From: JAGNRR01 sp965230665
GTDB lineage: Bacteria > Bacteroidota > Bacteroidia > Chitinophagales > Chitinophagaceae
Direction: 5' to 3'
NCBI GenBank assembly: GCA_965230665.1
Contig: CBDDLM010000004.1
Span: 868,001-932,000, forward strand
Length of the DNA: 64,000 nt
Shown: in pieces, positions 53,097 to 62,818 of the stretch
Layout: each line of letters opens with the position of its first letter
How positions within the stretch are numbered: position 1 is the stretch's first letter
The notes under the pieces: model-generated
The model's input: the letters and a program-made list of their open reading frames with translations, nothing else
Told to the model about the DNA's origin: nothing
Database searches by the model: none
Program-made: the position numbers and the translations under genes

Positions 53097-56000
53097 TTAC
53101 TTTTCTTCTATCATAAATACTAAACTTCCTGCTGGACAGGTAACACTTCCGGTCCCTGCCATTCGATCGTTTCTAAAACTTACAATGTCACCAGATGTAA
53201 GTCTTAGTAATTTAGAAATACTCACTGTACTTTCATTGTGACCTGATGTCATTCTTTGATATCCATTGGCTCCATAAACTCCTTGAACAGTCGTATTAAC
53301 AATCAGTCTTAAAGCTGCATTGTTTCTAGTACTTGAAGCACCAACTTGATACTGATATATTGTAACCTTATATATTCCAGTTTTGTTTACCTGAATACCA
53401 GAGTTAGATACAGTATACGCACCTGGTACATTCTCAATAATAGAACTAGGCGCCGTATTAATCCAACTAAACACAGTTCCATTAGCAGCAGCATTAATAT
53501 TAGTTGACGTTGTATTCGTAACTTCAATGACTGTCTTAACACTATCACAGAATTGTAGAGGACGTTTTTTCACCACGCCATCAGACCCGATAATCAATAC
53601 TGTATCTTGAGCAATGCTCGCGGTATCGATATTTCTAAGTCTAATTGTACCATCGACATCAATACGCTCCGTTGGGGTAGTAATCCCTAGACCAAGCCTT
53701 CCGTTATCGCTTACGACAACTGTATCTCCATTATCCATGGCGTTCTTAGCGTAGTGATAACCAGAACTAGAAATTCGACTTGCATTTGGCCAATTCCCTT
53801 CAATTATTTCTGTTTTAAATGTAGAATTATTTTCAACTACAGTTAATGAATCATTGGCGTAGGTAATTGAGTTTATTCGCTCATTTGTGGAATCAATATC
53901 TAAATCATTAGATATGTGCGTCGAAAGATTCGAACTGTTCGTGGATATGTCGGATGCATTATTCGTAACTCCTGAGGCGTTTGTTGATATAGCAGAGGTA
54001 TTGCTATTTATCCGAGTACTCAAACTACTCGTATCAATTTGAAGACTGCTTAAAGGAATTGACAAGGTACCACCGGCATCAGTAATCCGTAAGCTATCAC
54101 TAACAATCTGGAAACTAGTATTTAATTCGTTCGTACTATCCTGATCATTGTCGCCACTAATGGAACCTAAATAAATATTATTACCATTGCTTAAGTAAAG
54201 AGTATCATTACTTATACTTAAGGTCTGTAACTCATTCGTGGAATCAATATCTAAATCATTAGAAATGTGAGAAGCGAGATTCGAACTGTTTGTGGATATA
54301 GCAGAAGTATTCGTTGATATGTTGGATGCATTATTCGTAACACCAGAAGCGTTTGTTGATATACCAGAAGTATTCGCATTTATTCGAGTACTTAAACTAC
54401 TTGTATCAATTTGAAGACTACTTAAAGGAATCGACAAGGTCCCACCTGCATCAGTAATCCGCAAACTATCACTAATAATCTGGAAACTAGTGTTCAACTC
54501 ATTCGTACTGTCCTGATCATTGTCGCCACTAATTGAGCCTAAATAAATACTATTACCATTACTCAAATAAAGCGTATCATTACTTATACTTAGCGTCTGC
54601 AACTCATTTGTGGAATCAATATCTAAATCATTAGAAATGTGAGTCGAAAGATTTGAACTGTTCGTGGATATAGCAGAAGTATTCGTTGATATGTTGGATG
54701 CATTATTCGTAATACCAGAAGCATTGCTATTTATTCGAGTACTCAAACTACTCGTATCAATTTGAAGACTGCTTAAAGGAAGCGATAAGGTACCGCCAGC
54801 ATCAGTAATCCGTAGACTATCACTGACAATTTGGAAACTGGTGTTCAATTCATTCGTACTATCCTGATCATTGTCGCCACTTATAGAGCCTAAATAGATA
54901 CTATTCCCATTACTCAAATAAAGCGTGTCATTACTCATACTTAAGGTTTGCAACTCATTCGTGGAATCAATATCTAAATCATTAGAAATATGAGTCGAAA
55001 GATTCGAACTGTTCGTGGATATGCCTGAAGTGTTGCTATTAATCCGAGTACTTAAGCTACTTGTATCAACTTGAAGGCTACTTAAAGGAATCGACAAGGT
55101 TCCGCCAGCATCAGTAATTCGTAGACTATCACTAACAATCTGGAAACTAGTATTTAATTCGTTCGTACTATCCTGATCATTGTCGCCACTTATAGAGCCT
55201 AAATAGATACTATTCCCATTACTCAAATAAAGCGTGTCATTACTCATACTTAAGGTCTGTAACTCATTCGTGGAATCAATATCTAAATCATTAGATATGT
55301 GCGTCGAAAGATTTGAACTATTTGTTGATATAGCAGAAGTATTCGTTGATATACCAGAGGTATTCGTTGATATACCAGAGGTATTGCTATTTATTCGAGT
55401 ATTTAAACTACTCGTATCAACTTGAAGACTGCTTAAAGGAATCGACAAGGTACCGCCAGCATCAGTAATTCGTAAACTATCACTAATAATCTGGAAACTG
55501 GTATTCAATTCATTCGTACTATCCTGATCATTGTCACCACTAATGGAACCTAAATAGATGCTATTGCCATTGCTTAAATAAAGAGTATCATTACTTATAC
55601 TTAAGGTCTGCAACTCATTAGTAGAATCAATATCTAAATCATTAGAAATATGAGTCGAAAGATTCGAACTGTTCGTGGATATACCTGAGGCATTCGTTGA
55701 TATACCAGAGGTATTGCTATTAATTCGAGTATTCAAACTACTCGTATCAATTTGAAGACTGCTTAAAGGAATCGACAAGGTCCCACCTGCATCAGTAATC
55801 CGTAAGCTATCACTAACAATCTGGAAACTAGTATTTAATTCGTTCGTACTATCCTGATCATTGTCACCACTAATGGAACCTAAATAAATACTATTACCAT
55901 TACTCAAATAAAGCGTGTCATTACTTATACTTAAGGTCTGTAACTCATTCGTGGAATCAATATCTAAATCATTAGAAATGTGAGTCGAAAGATTCGAACT

Positions 56001-59000
56001 GTTCGTGGATATAGCAGAAGTATTCGTTGATATGTTGGATGCATTATTCGCAACACCAGAAACGTTGCTATTAATCCGAGTATTCAAACTACTCGTATCA
56101 ACTTGAAGACTACTTAAAGGAATTGACAATGTACCGCCGGCATCAGTAATCCGCAAACTATCACTGATAATCTGGAAACTGGTGTTCAACTCATTCGTGC
56201 TGTCCTGATCATTATCACCACTAATGGAACCTAAATAAATACTATTACCATTACTCAAATAAAGCGTGTCATTACTTATACTTAAGGTCTGTAACTCATT
56301 CGTGGAATCAATATCTAAATCATTAGAAATGTGAGTCGAAAGATTCGAACTGTTCGTGGATATAGCAGAAGTATTCGTTGATATGTTGGATGCATTATTC
56401 GCAACACCAGAAACGTTGCTATTAATCCGAGTATTCAAACTACTCGTATCAACTTGAAGACTACTTAAAGGAATTGACAATGTACCGCCGGCATCAGTAA
56501 TCCGCAAACTATCACTGATAATCTGGAAACTGGTGTTCAACTCATTCGTGCTGTCCTGATCATTATCACCACTAATGGAACCTAAATAAATACTATTCCC
56601 ATTACTCAAATAAAGCGTGTCATTACTCATACTTAAGGTCTGCAACTCATTCGTGGAATCAATATCTAAATCATTAGAAATATGAGTCGAAAGATTCGAA
56701 CTATTTGTGGATATGCCAGAGGCATTATTCGCAACCCCAGAAGCGTTGGTATTTATTCGAGTATTCAAACTACTCGTATCAACTTGAAGACTACTTAAAG
56801 GAATCGACAAGGTACCGCCAGCATCAGTAATCCGCAAACTATCACTAACAATCTGGAAACTGGTATTTAATTCATTCGTACTGTCCTGATCATTGTCGCC
56901 ACTTATAGAACCTAAATAGATGCTATTTCCATTACTCAAATAAAGCGTGTCATTACTTATACTTAAGGTCTGTAACTCATTCGTGGAGTCAATATCTAAA
57001 TCATTAGATATGTGAGAAGCAAGATTTGAACTATTTGTGGATATGTCTGAGGCATTATTCGTAACTCCAGATGCATTCATTGATATAGCAGAGGTGTTGT
57101 TATTGATTCGAGTATTCAAACTACTCGTATCAATTTGAAGACCACTTAAAGGAATCGACAAGGTACCGCCAGCATCAGTAATTCGTAAACTATCACTAAC
57201 AATCTGGAAACTAGTATTTAATTCATTCGTACTATCCTGATCATTATCGCCACTTATAGAACCTAAATAGATGCTATTCCCATTACTTAAATAAAGAGTA
57301 TCATTACTTATACTTAGTGTCTGCAACTCATTTGTGGAATCAATATCTAAATCATTAGAAATATGCGTCGAAAGATTCGAACTGTTCGTGGATATAGCAG
57401 AAGTATTCGTTGATATGTTGGATGCATTATTCGCAACACCAGAAACGTTGCTATTAATCCGAGTATTCAAACTACTCGTATCAACTTGAAGACTACTTAA
57501 AGGAATTGACAATGTACCGCCGGCATCAGTAATTCGTAGACTATCACTAACAATCTGGAAACTAGTGTTCAACTCATTCGTACTGTCCTGATCATTGTCG
57601 CCACTTATAGAACCTAAATAGATACTATTCCCATTACTCAAATAAAGCGTGTCATTACTTATACTTAAGGTCTGTAACTCATTCGTGGAATCGATATCTA
57701 AATCATTAGATATGTGAGAAGCAAGATTTGAACTGTTTGTGGATATACCTGAGGCATTATTCGTAACTCCTGAAGTATTCGTATTTATTCGAGTACTCAA
57801 ACTACTTGTATCAATTTGAAGACTGCTTAAAGGGAGGGACAAAGTACCGCCAGCATCAGTAATCCGTAAGCTATCACTGACAATCTGGAAACTGGTGTTC
57901 AATTCATTCGTACTATCCTGATCATTGTCGCCACTTATAGAGCCTAAATAGATACTATTCCCATTACTCAAATAAAGCGTGTCATTACTTATACTTAAGG
58001 TTTGCAACTCATTCGTGGAATCAATATCTAAATCATTAGAAATGTGAGAAGCGAGATTCGAACTATTTGTAGATATGCCTGAAGCATTCGTATTAATTCG
58101 AGTATTCAAACTACTCGTATCAATTTGAAGACTGCTTAAAGGAATCGACAAGGTTCCACCAGCATCAGTAATTCGTAAACTATCACTAACGATCTGGAAA
58201 CTGGTATTTAATTCATTCGTACTATCCTGATCATTGTCACCACTAATGGAACCTAAATAAATACTATTCCCATTACTCAAATAAAGCGTGTCATTACTCA
58301 TACTTAAGGTCTGTAACTCATTCGTGGAATCAATATCTAAATCATTAGATATGTGAGAAGCAAGATTTGAACTGTTCGTTGATATACCTGAGGCATTATT
58401 TGTAACCCCAGAAGCATTCGTGGATATGTCGGATGCATTATTCGTAACTCCTGAGGCGTTTGTTGATATAGCAGAGGTATTGCTATTTATCCGAGTACTC
58501 AAACTACTCGTATCAATTTGAAGACTGCTTAAAGGAATTGACAAGGTACCACCAGCATCAGTAATCCGCAAACTATCACTAACGATCTGGAAACTGGTAT
58601 TTAATTCATTCGTACTATCCTGATCATTGTCACCACTAATGGAACCTAAATAAATACTATTCCCATTACTCAAATAAAGCGTGTCATTACTTATACTTAA
58701 GGTCTGCAACTCATTTGTGGAGTCAATATCTAAATCATTGGAAATGTGAGTCGAAAGATTCGAACTATTTGTAGATATGCCTGAAGCATTCGTGGATATG
58801 TTGGATGCATTATTCGTAACACCAGAAGCATTGGTATTAATCCGAGTATTTAAACTACTCGTATCAACTTGAAGACTGCTTAAAGGAATCGACAAGGTTC
58901 CACCAGCATCAGTAATCCGTAAACTATCACTGACAATCTGGAAACTGGTATTTAATTCATTCGTACTGTCCTGATCATTATCACCACTAATGGAACCTAA

Positions 59001-61646
59001 ATAGATGCTATTGCCATTGCTTAAATAAAGCGTGTCATTATTTATACTTAAGGTCTGCAACTCATTTGTGGAATCAATATCTAAATCATTAGAAATATGA
59101 GTCGAAAGATTCGAACTGTTCGTGGATATAGCAGAAGTATTCGTGGATATGTTGGATGCATTATTCGTAACTCCAGAAGTATTCGTATTAATTCGAGTAT
59201 TCAAACTACTCGTATCAATTTGAAGACTGCTTAAAGGAAGAGACAAGGTACCACCTGCATCAGTAATCCGTAGACTATCACTGACAATCTGGAAACTGGT
59301 GTTCAATTCATTCGTACTATCCTGATCATTATCGCCACTTATAGAACCTAAATAGATGCTATTACCATTACTCAAATAAAGCGTGTCATTACTCATACTT
59401 AAGGTCTGCAACTCATTCGTGGAGTCAATATCTAAATCATTAGAAATGTGAGAAGCGAGATTCGAACTGTTTGTGGATATGCTTGAGGCATTATTCGTAA
59501 TTCCAGAAGCGTTGGTATTAATCCGAGTATTTAAACTACTCGTATCAATTTGAAGACTGCTTAAAGGAATCGACAAGGTACCGCCAGCATCAGTAATCCG
59601 CAAACTATCACTGATAATCTGGAAACTGGTGTTCAACTCATTCGTGCTGTCCTGATCATTATCACCACTAATGGAACCTAAATAAATATTATTACCATTA
59701 CTCAAATAAAGCGTGTCATTACTCATACTTAAGGTTTGCAACTCATTCGTGGAGTCAATATCTAAATCATTAGAAATATGCGTCGAAAGATTTGAACTAT
59801 TTGTTGATATGTTGGACGCATTCGTATTAATCCGAGTACTTAAACTACTTGTATCAATTTGAAGACTACTTAAAGGAAGAGATAAGGTACCACCAGCGTC
59901 AGTAATTCGTAGACTATCACCGATAATCTGAAAACTGGTGTTCAATTCATTTGTACTGTCCTGATCATTGTCGCTGCTTATAGAACCTAAATAAATACTA
60001 TTACCATTACTTAAATAAAGAGTATCATTACTTATACTTAGTGTCTGCAACTCATTTGTGGAATCAATATCTAAATCATTAGAAATGTGAGTCGAGAGAT
60101 TTGAACTGTTCGTGGATATAGCAGAAGTATTCGTTGATATGTTGGATGCATTATTCGTAACACCAGAAGCATTGGTATTAATCCGAGTATTTAAACTACT
60201 CGTATCAATTTGAAGACTGCTTAAAGGAATCGACAAGGTACCGCCAGCATCAGTAATTCGTAGACTATCGCTAACAATCTGGAAACTGGTATTTAATTCA
60301 TTGGTACTATCCTGATCATTATCACCACTAATGGAACCTAAATAAATACTATTACCATTACTCAAATAAAGCGTGTCATTACTTATACTTAAGGTTTGTA
60401 ACTCATTCGTAGAATCAATATCTAAATCATTGGAAATATGCGTTGCGAGATTTGAACTATTTGTAGATATACCAGAGGTATTGTTATTGATTCGAGTATT
60501 CAAACTACTTGTATCAATTTGAAGGCTGCTTAAAGGAAGAGACAAGGTACCACCAGCGTCAGTAATTCGTAAACTATCACTGATAATCTGGAAACTAGTA
60601 TTTAATTCATTCGTACTGTCCTGATCATTGTCACCACTAATGGAACCTAAATAAATACTATTACCATTACTCAAATAAAGCGTGTCATTACTCATGCTTA
60701 AGGTCTGCAACTCATTTGTGGAGTCAATATCTAAATCATTAGAAATATGAGTCGAAAGATTCGAACTGTTCGTGGATATAGCAGAAGTATTCGTTGATAT
60801 GCCTGAGGCATTATTCGCAACCCCAGAAGCATTGGTATTAATCCGAGTGTTTAAACTACTCGTATCAATTTGAAGGCTACTTAAAGGAATCGACAAAGTA
60901 CCACCTGCATCAGTAATCCGCAAACTATCACTAATAATCTGGAAACTAGTGTTCAACTCATTCGTACTGTCCTGATCATTGTCGCCACTTATAGAACCTA
61001 AATAAATACTATTACCATTACTCAAATAAAGCGTGTCATTACTCATACTTAAGGTCTGTAACTCATTAGTAGAATCAATATCTAAATCATTAGAAATGTG
61101 AGTCGAAAGATTTGAACTATTTGTTGATATGCCTGAAGCATTCGTATTAATTCGAGTACTCAAACTACTCGTATCAACCTGAAGTTTGTTTAAAGGAATT
61201 GAAAAGGTACCACCTGCATCAGAAATTTGTAAACTATCGCTGATAATCTGAAAATTGGTGTTCAACTCATTGGTACTGTCCTGATCATTACCACCATTAA
61301 TTGAGCCCAAATAAATACCATTGCCATTGCTCAAATAAAGGGTATCATTACTAATGCTCAATGTTTGAAGTTCATTCGTGCTATCTTGATCCAAGTCAAT
61401 CCCAAGGCTTCCTAAATTAGGTATTTGCCAACTGCTCCCGTCCCAGTAGAAAACTCCACCGTTTACGTCCACCAATAAATCTCCGTGATTACTTCCAGCA
61501 TGAATAGTATCTCCTTGACTTATGTTTACACCAGTTTTTTTTATTTCACAGTTACATTGATCTGCTAGGTTAATTACCGTCTGTCCCTGAGCAAAAAATG
61601 AACTCAAACACAGAAAAAGTGATGATAGTAGTAGATACTTCTTCAT
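53097..61646 (-). CDS. Giant repetitive secreted protein, predicted fibrous adhesin
   Basis: 2849 residues from the ATG at 61646 (MKKYLLLSSLFLCLSSFFAQ signal peptide); an open frame to 61667 adds an unlikely leader. Residues 22-83 are a unique cap with CNC. Residues 84-2580 are 22 tandem repeats. Each has two related beta blocks (DIDSTNELQTLSISNDTLYL then DQDSTNELNTSFQIVSDSLR) and then Asn/Ser/Thr-rich heptads ending NSSNLSTHISN. Residues 2581-2700 carry LGLGITTPTERIDVDGTIRL, a tail motif seen in many Bacteroidota surface proteins. The last about 140 residues resemble a C1q/TNF-like jelly roll (GIYKVTIYQYQVG, SISKLLRLTSGDIVSF). No T9SS domain was found. The architecture suggests a long, probably trimeric, stalk with a globular head. 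Function is inferred only. Confidence 0.85.
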   Translation of the reverse strand: MKKYLLLSSLFLCLSSFFAQGQTVINLADQCNCEIKKTGVNISQGDTIHAGSNHGDLLVDVNGGVFYWDGSSWQIPNLGSLGIDLDQDSTNELQTLSISNDTLYLSNGNGIYLGSINGGNDQDSTNELNTNFQIISDSLQISDAGGTFSIPLNKLQVDTSSLSTRINTNASGISTNSSNLSTHISNDLDIDSTNELQTLSMSNDTLYLSNGNSIYLGSISGDNDQDSTNELNTSFQIISDSLRITDAGGTLSIPLSSLQIDTSSLNTRINTNASGVANNASGISTNTSAISTNSSNLSTHISNDLDIDSTNELQTLSMSNDTLYLSNGNSIYLGSISGDNDQDSTNELNTSFQIISDSLRITDAGGTLSLPLSSLQIDTSSLNTRINNNTSGISTNSSNLATHISNDLDIDSTNELQTLSISNDTLYLSNGNSIYLGSISGDNDQDSTNELNTSFQIVSDSLRITDAGGTLSIPLSSLQIDTSSLNTRINTNASGVTNNASNISTNTSAISTNSSNLSTHISNDLDIDSTNELQTLSISNDTLYLSNGNSIYLGSISSDNDQDSTNELNTSFQIIGDSLRITDAGGTLSLPLSSLQIDTSSLSTRINTNASNISTNSSNLSTHISNDLDIDSTNELQTLSMSNDTLYLSNGNNIYLGSISGDNDQDSTNELNTSFQIISDSLRITDAGGTLSIPLSSLQIDTSSLNTRINTNASGITNNASSISTNSSNLASHISNDLDIDSTNELQTLSMSNDTLYLSNGNSIYLGSISGDNDQDSTNELNTSFQIVSDSLRITDAGGTLSLPLSSLQIDTSSLNTRINTNTSGVTNNASNISTNTSAISTNSSNLSTHISNDLDIDSTNELQTLSINNDTLYLSNGNSIYLGSISGDNDQDSTNELNTSFQIVSDSLRITDAGGTLSIPLSSLQVDTSSLNTRINTNASGVTNNASNISTNASGISTNSSNLSTHISNDLDIDSTNELQTLSISNDTLYLSNGNSIYLGSISGDNDQDSTNELNTSFQIVSDSLRITDAGGTLSIPLSSLQIDTSSLSTRINSNTSAISTNASGVTNNASDISTNASGVTNNASGISTNSSNLASHISNDLDIDSTNELQTLSMSNDTLYLSNGNSIYLGSISGDNDQDSTNELNTSFQIVSDSLRITDAGGTLSIPLSSLQIDTSSLNTRINTNASGISTNSSNLASHISNDLDIDSTNELQTLSISNDTLYLSNGNSIYLGSISGDNDQDSTNELNTSFQIVSDSLRITDAGGTLSLPLSSLQIDTSSLSTRINTNTSGVTNNASGISTNSSNLASHISNDLDIDSTNELQTLSISNDTLYLSNGNSIYLGSISGDNDQDSTNELNTSFQIVSDSLRITDAGGTLSIPLSSLQVDTSSLNTRINSNVSGVANNASNISTNTSAISTNSSNLSTHISNDLDIDSTNELQTLSISNDTLYLSNGNSIYLGSISGDNDQDSTNELNTSFQIVSDSLRITDAGGTLSIPLSGLQIDTSSLNTRINNNTSAISMNASGVTNNASDISTNSSNLASHISNDLDIDSTNELQTLSISNDTLYLSNGNSIYLGSISGDNDQDSTNELNTSFQIVSDSLRITDAGGTLSIPLSSLQVDTSSLNTRINTNASGVANNASGISTNSSNLSTHISNDLDIDSTNELQTLSMSNDTLYLSNGNSIYLGSISGDNDQDSTNELNTSFQIISDSLRITDAGGTLSIPLSSLQVDTSSLNTRINSNVSGVANNASNISTNTSAISTNSSNLSTHISNDLDIDSTNELQTLSISNDTLYLSNGNSIYLGSISGDNDQDSTNELNTSFQIISDSLRITDAGGTLSIPLSSLQVDTSSLNTRINSNVSGVANNASNISTNTSAISTNSSNLSTHISNDLDIDSTNELQTLSISNDTLYLSNGNSIYLGSISGDNDQDSTNELNTSFQIVSDSLRITDAGGTLSIPLSSLQIDTSSLNTRINSNTSGISTNASGISTNSSNLSTHISNDLDIDSTNELQTLSISNDTLYLSNGNSIYLGSISGDNDQDSTNELNTSFQIISDSLRITDAGGTLSIPLSSLQVDTSSLNTRINSNTSGISTNTSGISTNTSAISTNSSNLSTHISNDLDIDSTNELQTLSMSNDTLYLSNGNSIYLGSISGDNDQDSTNELNTSFQIVSDSLRITDAGGTLSIPLSSLQVDTSSLSTRINSNTSGISTNSSNLSTHISNDLDIDSTNELQTLSMSNDTLYLSNGNSIYLGSISGDNDQDSTNELNTSFQIVSDSLRITDAGGTLSLPLSSLQIDTSSLSTRINSNASGITNNASNISTNTSAISTNSSNLSTHISNDLDIDSTNELQTLSISNDTLYLSNGNSIYLGSISGDNDQDSTNELNTSFQIISDSLRITDAGGTLSIPLSSLQIDTSSLSTRINANTSGISTNASGVTNNASNISTNTSAISTNSSNLASHISNDLDIDSTNELQTLSISNDTLYLSNGNNIYLGSISGDNDQDSTNELNTSFQIVSDSLRITDAGGTLSIPLSSLQIDTSSLSTRINSNTSAISTNASGVTNNASDISTNSSNLSTHISNDLDIDSTNERINSITYANDSLTVVENNSTFKTEIIEGNWPNASRISSSGYHYAKNAMDNGDTVVVSDNGRLGLGITTPTERIDVDGTIRLRNIDTASIAQDTVLIIGSDGVVKKRPLQFCDSVKTVIEVTNTTSTNINAAANGTVFSWINTAPSSIIENVPGAYTVSNSGIQVNKTGIYKVTIYQYQVGASSTRNNAALRLIVNTTVQGVYGANGYQRMTSGHNESTVSISKLLRLTSGDIVSFRNDRMAGTGSVTCPAGSLVFMIEEK
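53907..61397 (-). repeat. 22 tandem repeats, 309 to 393 bp each
   Basis: Repeats inside the giant gene (residues 84-2580). Counted from each DLD(I/Q)DSTNE, in translation order, the 22 units are 103, 117, 103, 117, 103, 110, 117, 117, 131, 103, 110, 117, 117, 110, 117, 117, 110, 117, 103, 117, 124 and 117 residues; the counts sum exactly to the region. Every length is 103 plus a multiple of 7. The first 84 residues of each unit are nearly invariant and the rest is a stack of heptads (for example NASGVTN, NASNIST, NTSAIST). The first unit is the most divergent. Confidence 0.93.
55864..56597 (-). repeat. Perfect 351-bp direct duplication within the array
   Basis: By eye, bases 55864-56246 match 56215-56597 with a shift of 351 bp and no mismatch, ending at differences at 55863/56214 and 56247/56598. 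The 351-bp period is one 117-residue unit. This is the signature of a recent whole-unit duplication. Confidence 0.8.
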
Positions 61647-61675
61647 AGTAATAGTAGTAAATTCCAATAAATACG

Positions 61676-61692
61676 CCTATTCATCGAATAGG
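61676..61692 (-). promoter_or_regulatory. Hairpin in the leader of the giant gene
   Basis: CCTATTC, ATC, GAATAGG: a perfect 7-bp inverted repeat about 30 bp before the ATG at 61646. The divergent gap to sucD (61647-61861) also holds two CCGGTT copies (about 61705 and 61732) with AACCGTT nearby and a TTAACGTTAA palindrome, which could be operator-like. The only -7-like box for the minus strand is a weak CATATTTG at 61771-61778. Confidence 0.4.
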
Positions 61693-61846
61693 TGTAGTGT
61701 TTTTCCGGTTTAACGTTAACAAAACAGTTCCGGTTAGTATAACCAGTATTCAAGAACCGTTCCAAATTGTCAAATATGAAGAAATTTTTAATAAATAAAT
61801 TCTAGAACTTCCCGAATGAATTAATACATAGTTAAACTTTGCTATT

Positions 61847-61854
61847 TATCTTCG
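61847..61854 (+). promoter_or_regulatory. Near-consensus -7 box for sucD
   Basis: TATCTTCG, one mismatch from TAnnTTTG, ending 7 bp before the ATG at 61862. The FKBP gene has a similar TTCG variant. Confidence 0.4.
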
Positions 61855-61861
61855 CGCACTT

Positions 61862-62731
61862 ATGGCAGTTTTAGTAACAAAAGATAGCAAAATAATTGTG
61901 CAAGGATTTACAGGTACGGAGGGTACTTTCCATGCTGGTCAAATGATTGAATACGGAACCAATGTTGTTGGAGGCGTAACACCTGGCAAAGGTGGACAAA
62001 CACATCTAGACAAACCTGTTTTTAATACAGTGGTTGAGGCTGTCAAAGAAACTGGGGCAAATGTTAGCATTATTTTTGTTCCTCCAGCTTTTGCGGCAGA
62101 TGCTGTAATGGAGGCTGCAGATGCGGGTATTGAGACTGTAATCTGTATTACAGAAGGAATTCCAGTAAAGGATATGGTTATTGCCAAAGATTATGTAGAT
62201 AGCAAGGGAGTCAGATTGATTGGACCAAACTGTCCTGGTGTGATAACTTCAGATGAAGCGAAAGTAGGTATTATGCCAGGCTTCATCTTCAAAAAAGGAA
62301 ATATTGGTATCGTTTCTAAGTCTGGAACACTTACCTATGAAGCAGCCGATCAAGTAGTAAAAGCTGGCTTAGGAATCACTACAGCCATTGGTATTGGAGG
62401 AGACCCAATTATTGGAACCACTACAAAAGAAGCCGTAGAGTTATTTATGAACGATGATGACACTGCTGGTATTGTAATGATTGGCGAGATTGGAGGTAGT
62501 ATGGAAGCCGATGCTGCTCGCTGGTTAAAAGACAATATGAAAAAACCTGTCGTAGGTTTTATTGCGGGTCAAACGGCACCTCCAGGACGTCGTATGGGAC
62601 ATGCAGGTGCGATTATCGGTGGCGCCGATGATACAGCAGAAGCTAAGAAAAAAATCATGGCAGCCTGTGGAATACATGTAGTTGATAGTCCTGCTGACAT
62701 TGGTAAGAAAATGGCTGAAGTTTTAAACTAA
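61862..62731 (+). CDS. sucD: Succinyl-CoA synthetase alpha subunit
   Basis: TCA cycle: with SucC interconverts succinyl-CoA and succinate, making ATP or GTP. 289 residues, normal length. CoA-binding VQGFTGTEGTFHAGQMIEYG and the active-site histidine in GRRMGHAGAIIGG (the phospho-His) are present, as is GPNCPGVI. The beta subunit gene sucC is not in the window. The giant fibre gene points away from it; a terminator follows. Confidence 0.97.
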   Translation: MAVLVTKDSKIIVQGFTGTEGTFHAGQMIEYGTNVVGGVTPGKGGQTHLDKPVFNTVVEAVKETGANVSIIFVPPAFAADAVMEAADAGIETVICITEGIPVKDMVIAKDYVDSKGVRLIGPNCPGVITSDEAKVGIMPGFIFKKGNIGIVSKSGTLTYEAADQVVKAGLGITTAIGIGGDPIIGTTTKEAVELFMNDDDTAGIVMIGEIGGSMEADAARWLKDNMKKPVVGFIAGQTAPPGRRMGHAGAIIGGADDTAEAKKKIMAACGIHVVDSPADIGKKMAEVLN

Positions 62732-62761
62732 TTTAAAACAAAATATTATTATTCTTAATTG

Positions 62762-62796
62762 ACTTAACTTCGAGAAATCGGAGTTAAGTTTTTTTA
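62762..62796 (+). terminator. Intrinsic terminator of sucD
   Basis: ACTTAACTTCGA (about 62762) and TCGGAGTTAAGT (about 62778-62789) form a stem with a short GAAA loop and one bulge, followed by a T7 run. The first codons of the next gene's signal peptide appear to lie in and just after it. Confidence 0.8.
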
Positions 62797-62818
62797 TATC
62801 CTGTCGTTTCTTTTTCTG

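Noticed and set aside
55234..55425. Open reading frame of 63 codons on the plus strand inside the fibre gene
   Set aside because: It is the complement of the repeat and recurs only because the repeat does; no start signal or independent feature.
53907..61397. CRISPR-like array or satellite DNA
   Set aside because: The repeats stay in one reading frame for over 2400 codons, are over 300 bp long and have no spacers; they are coding.
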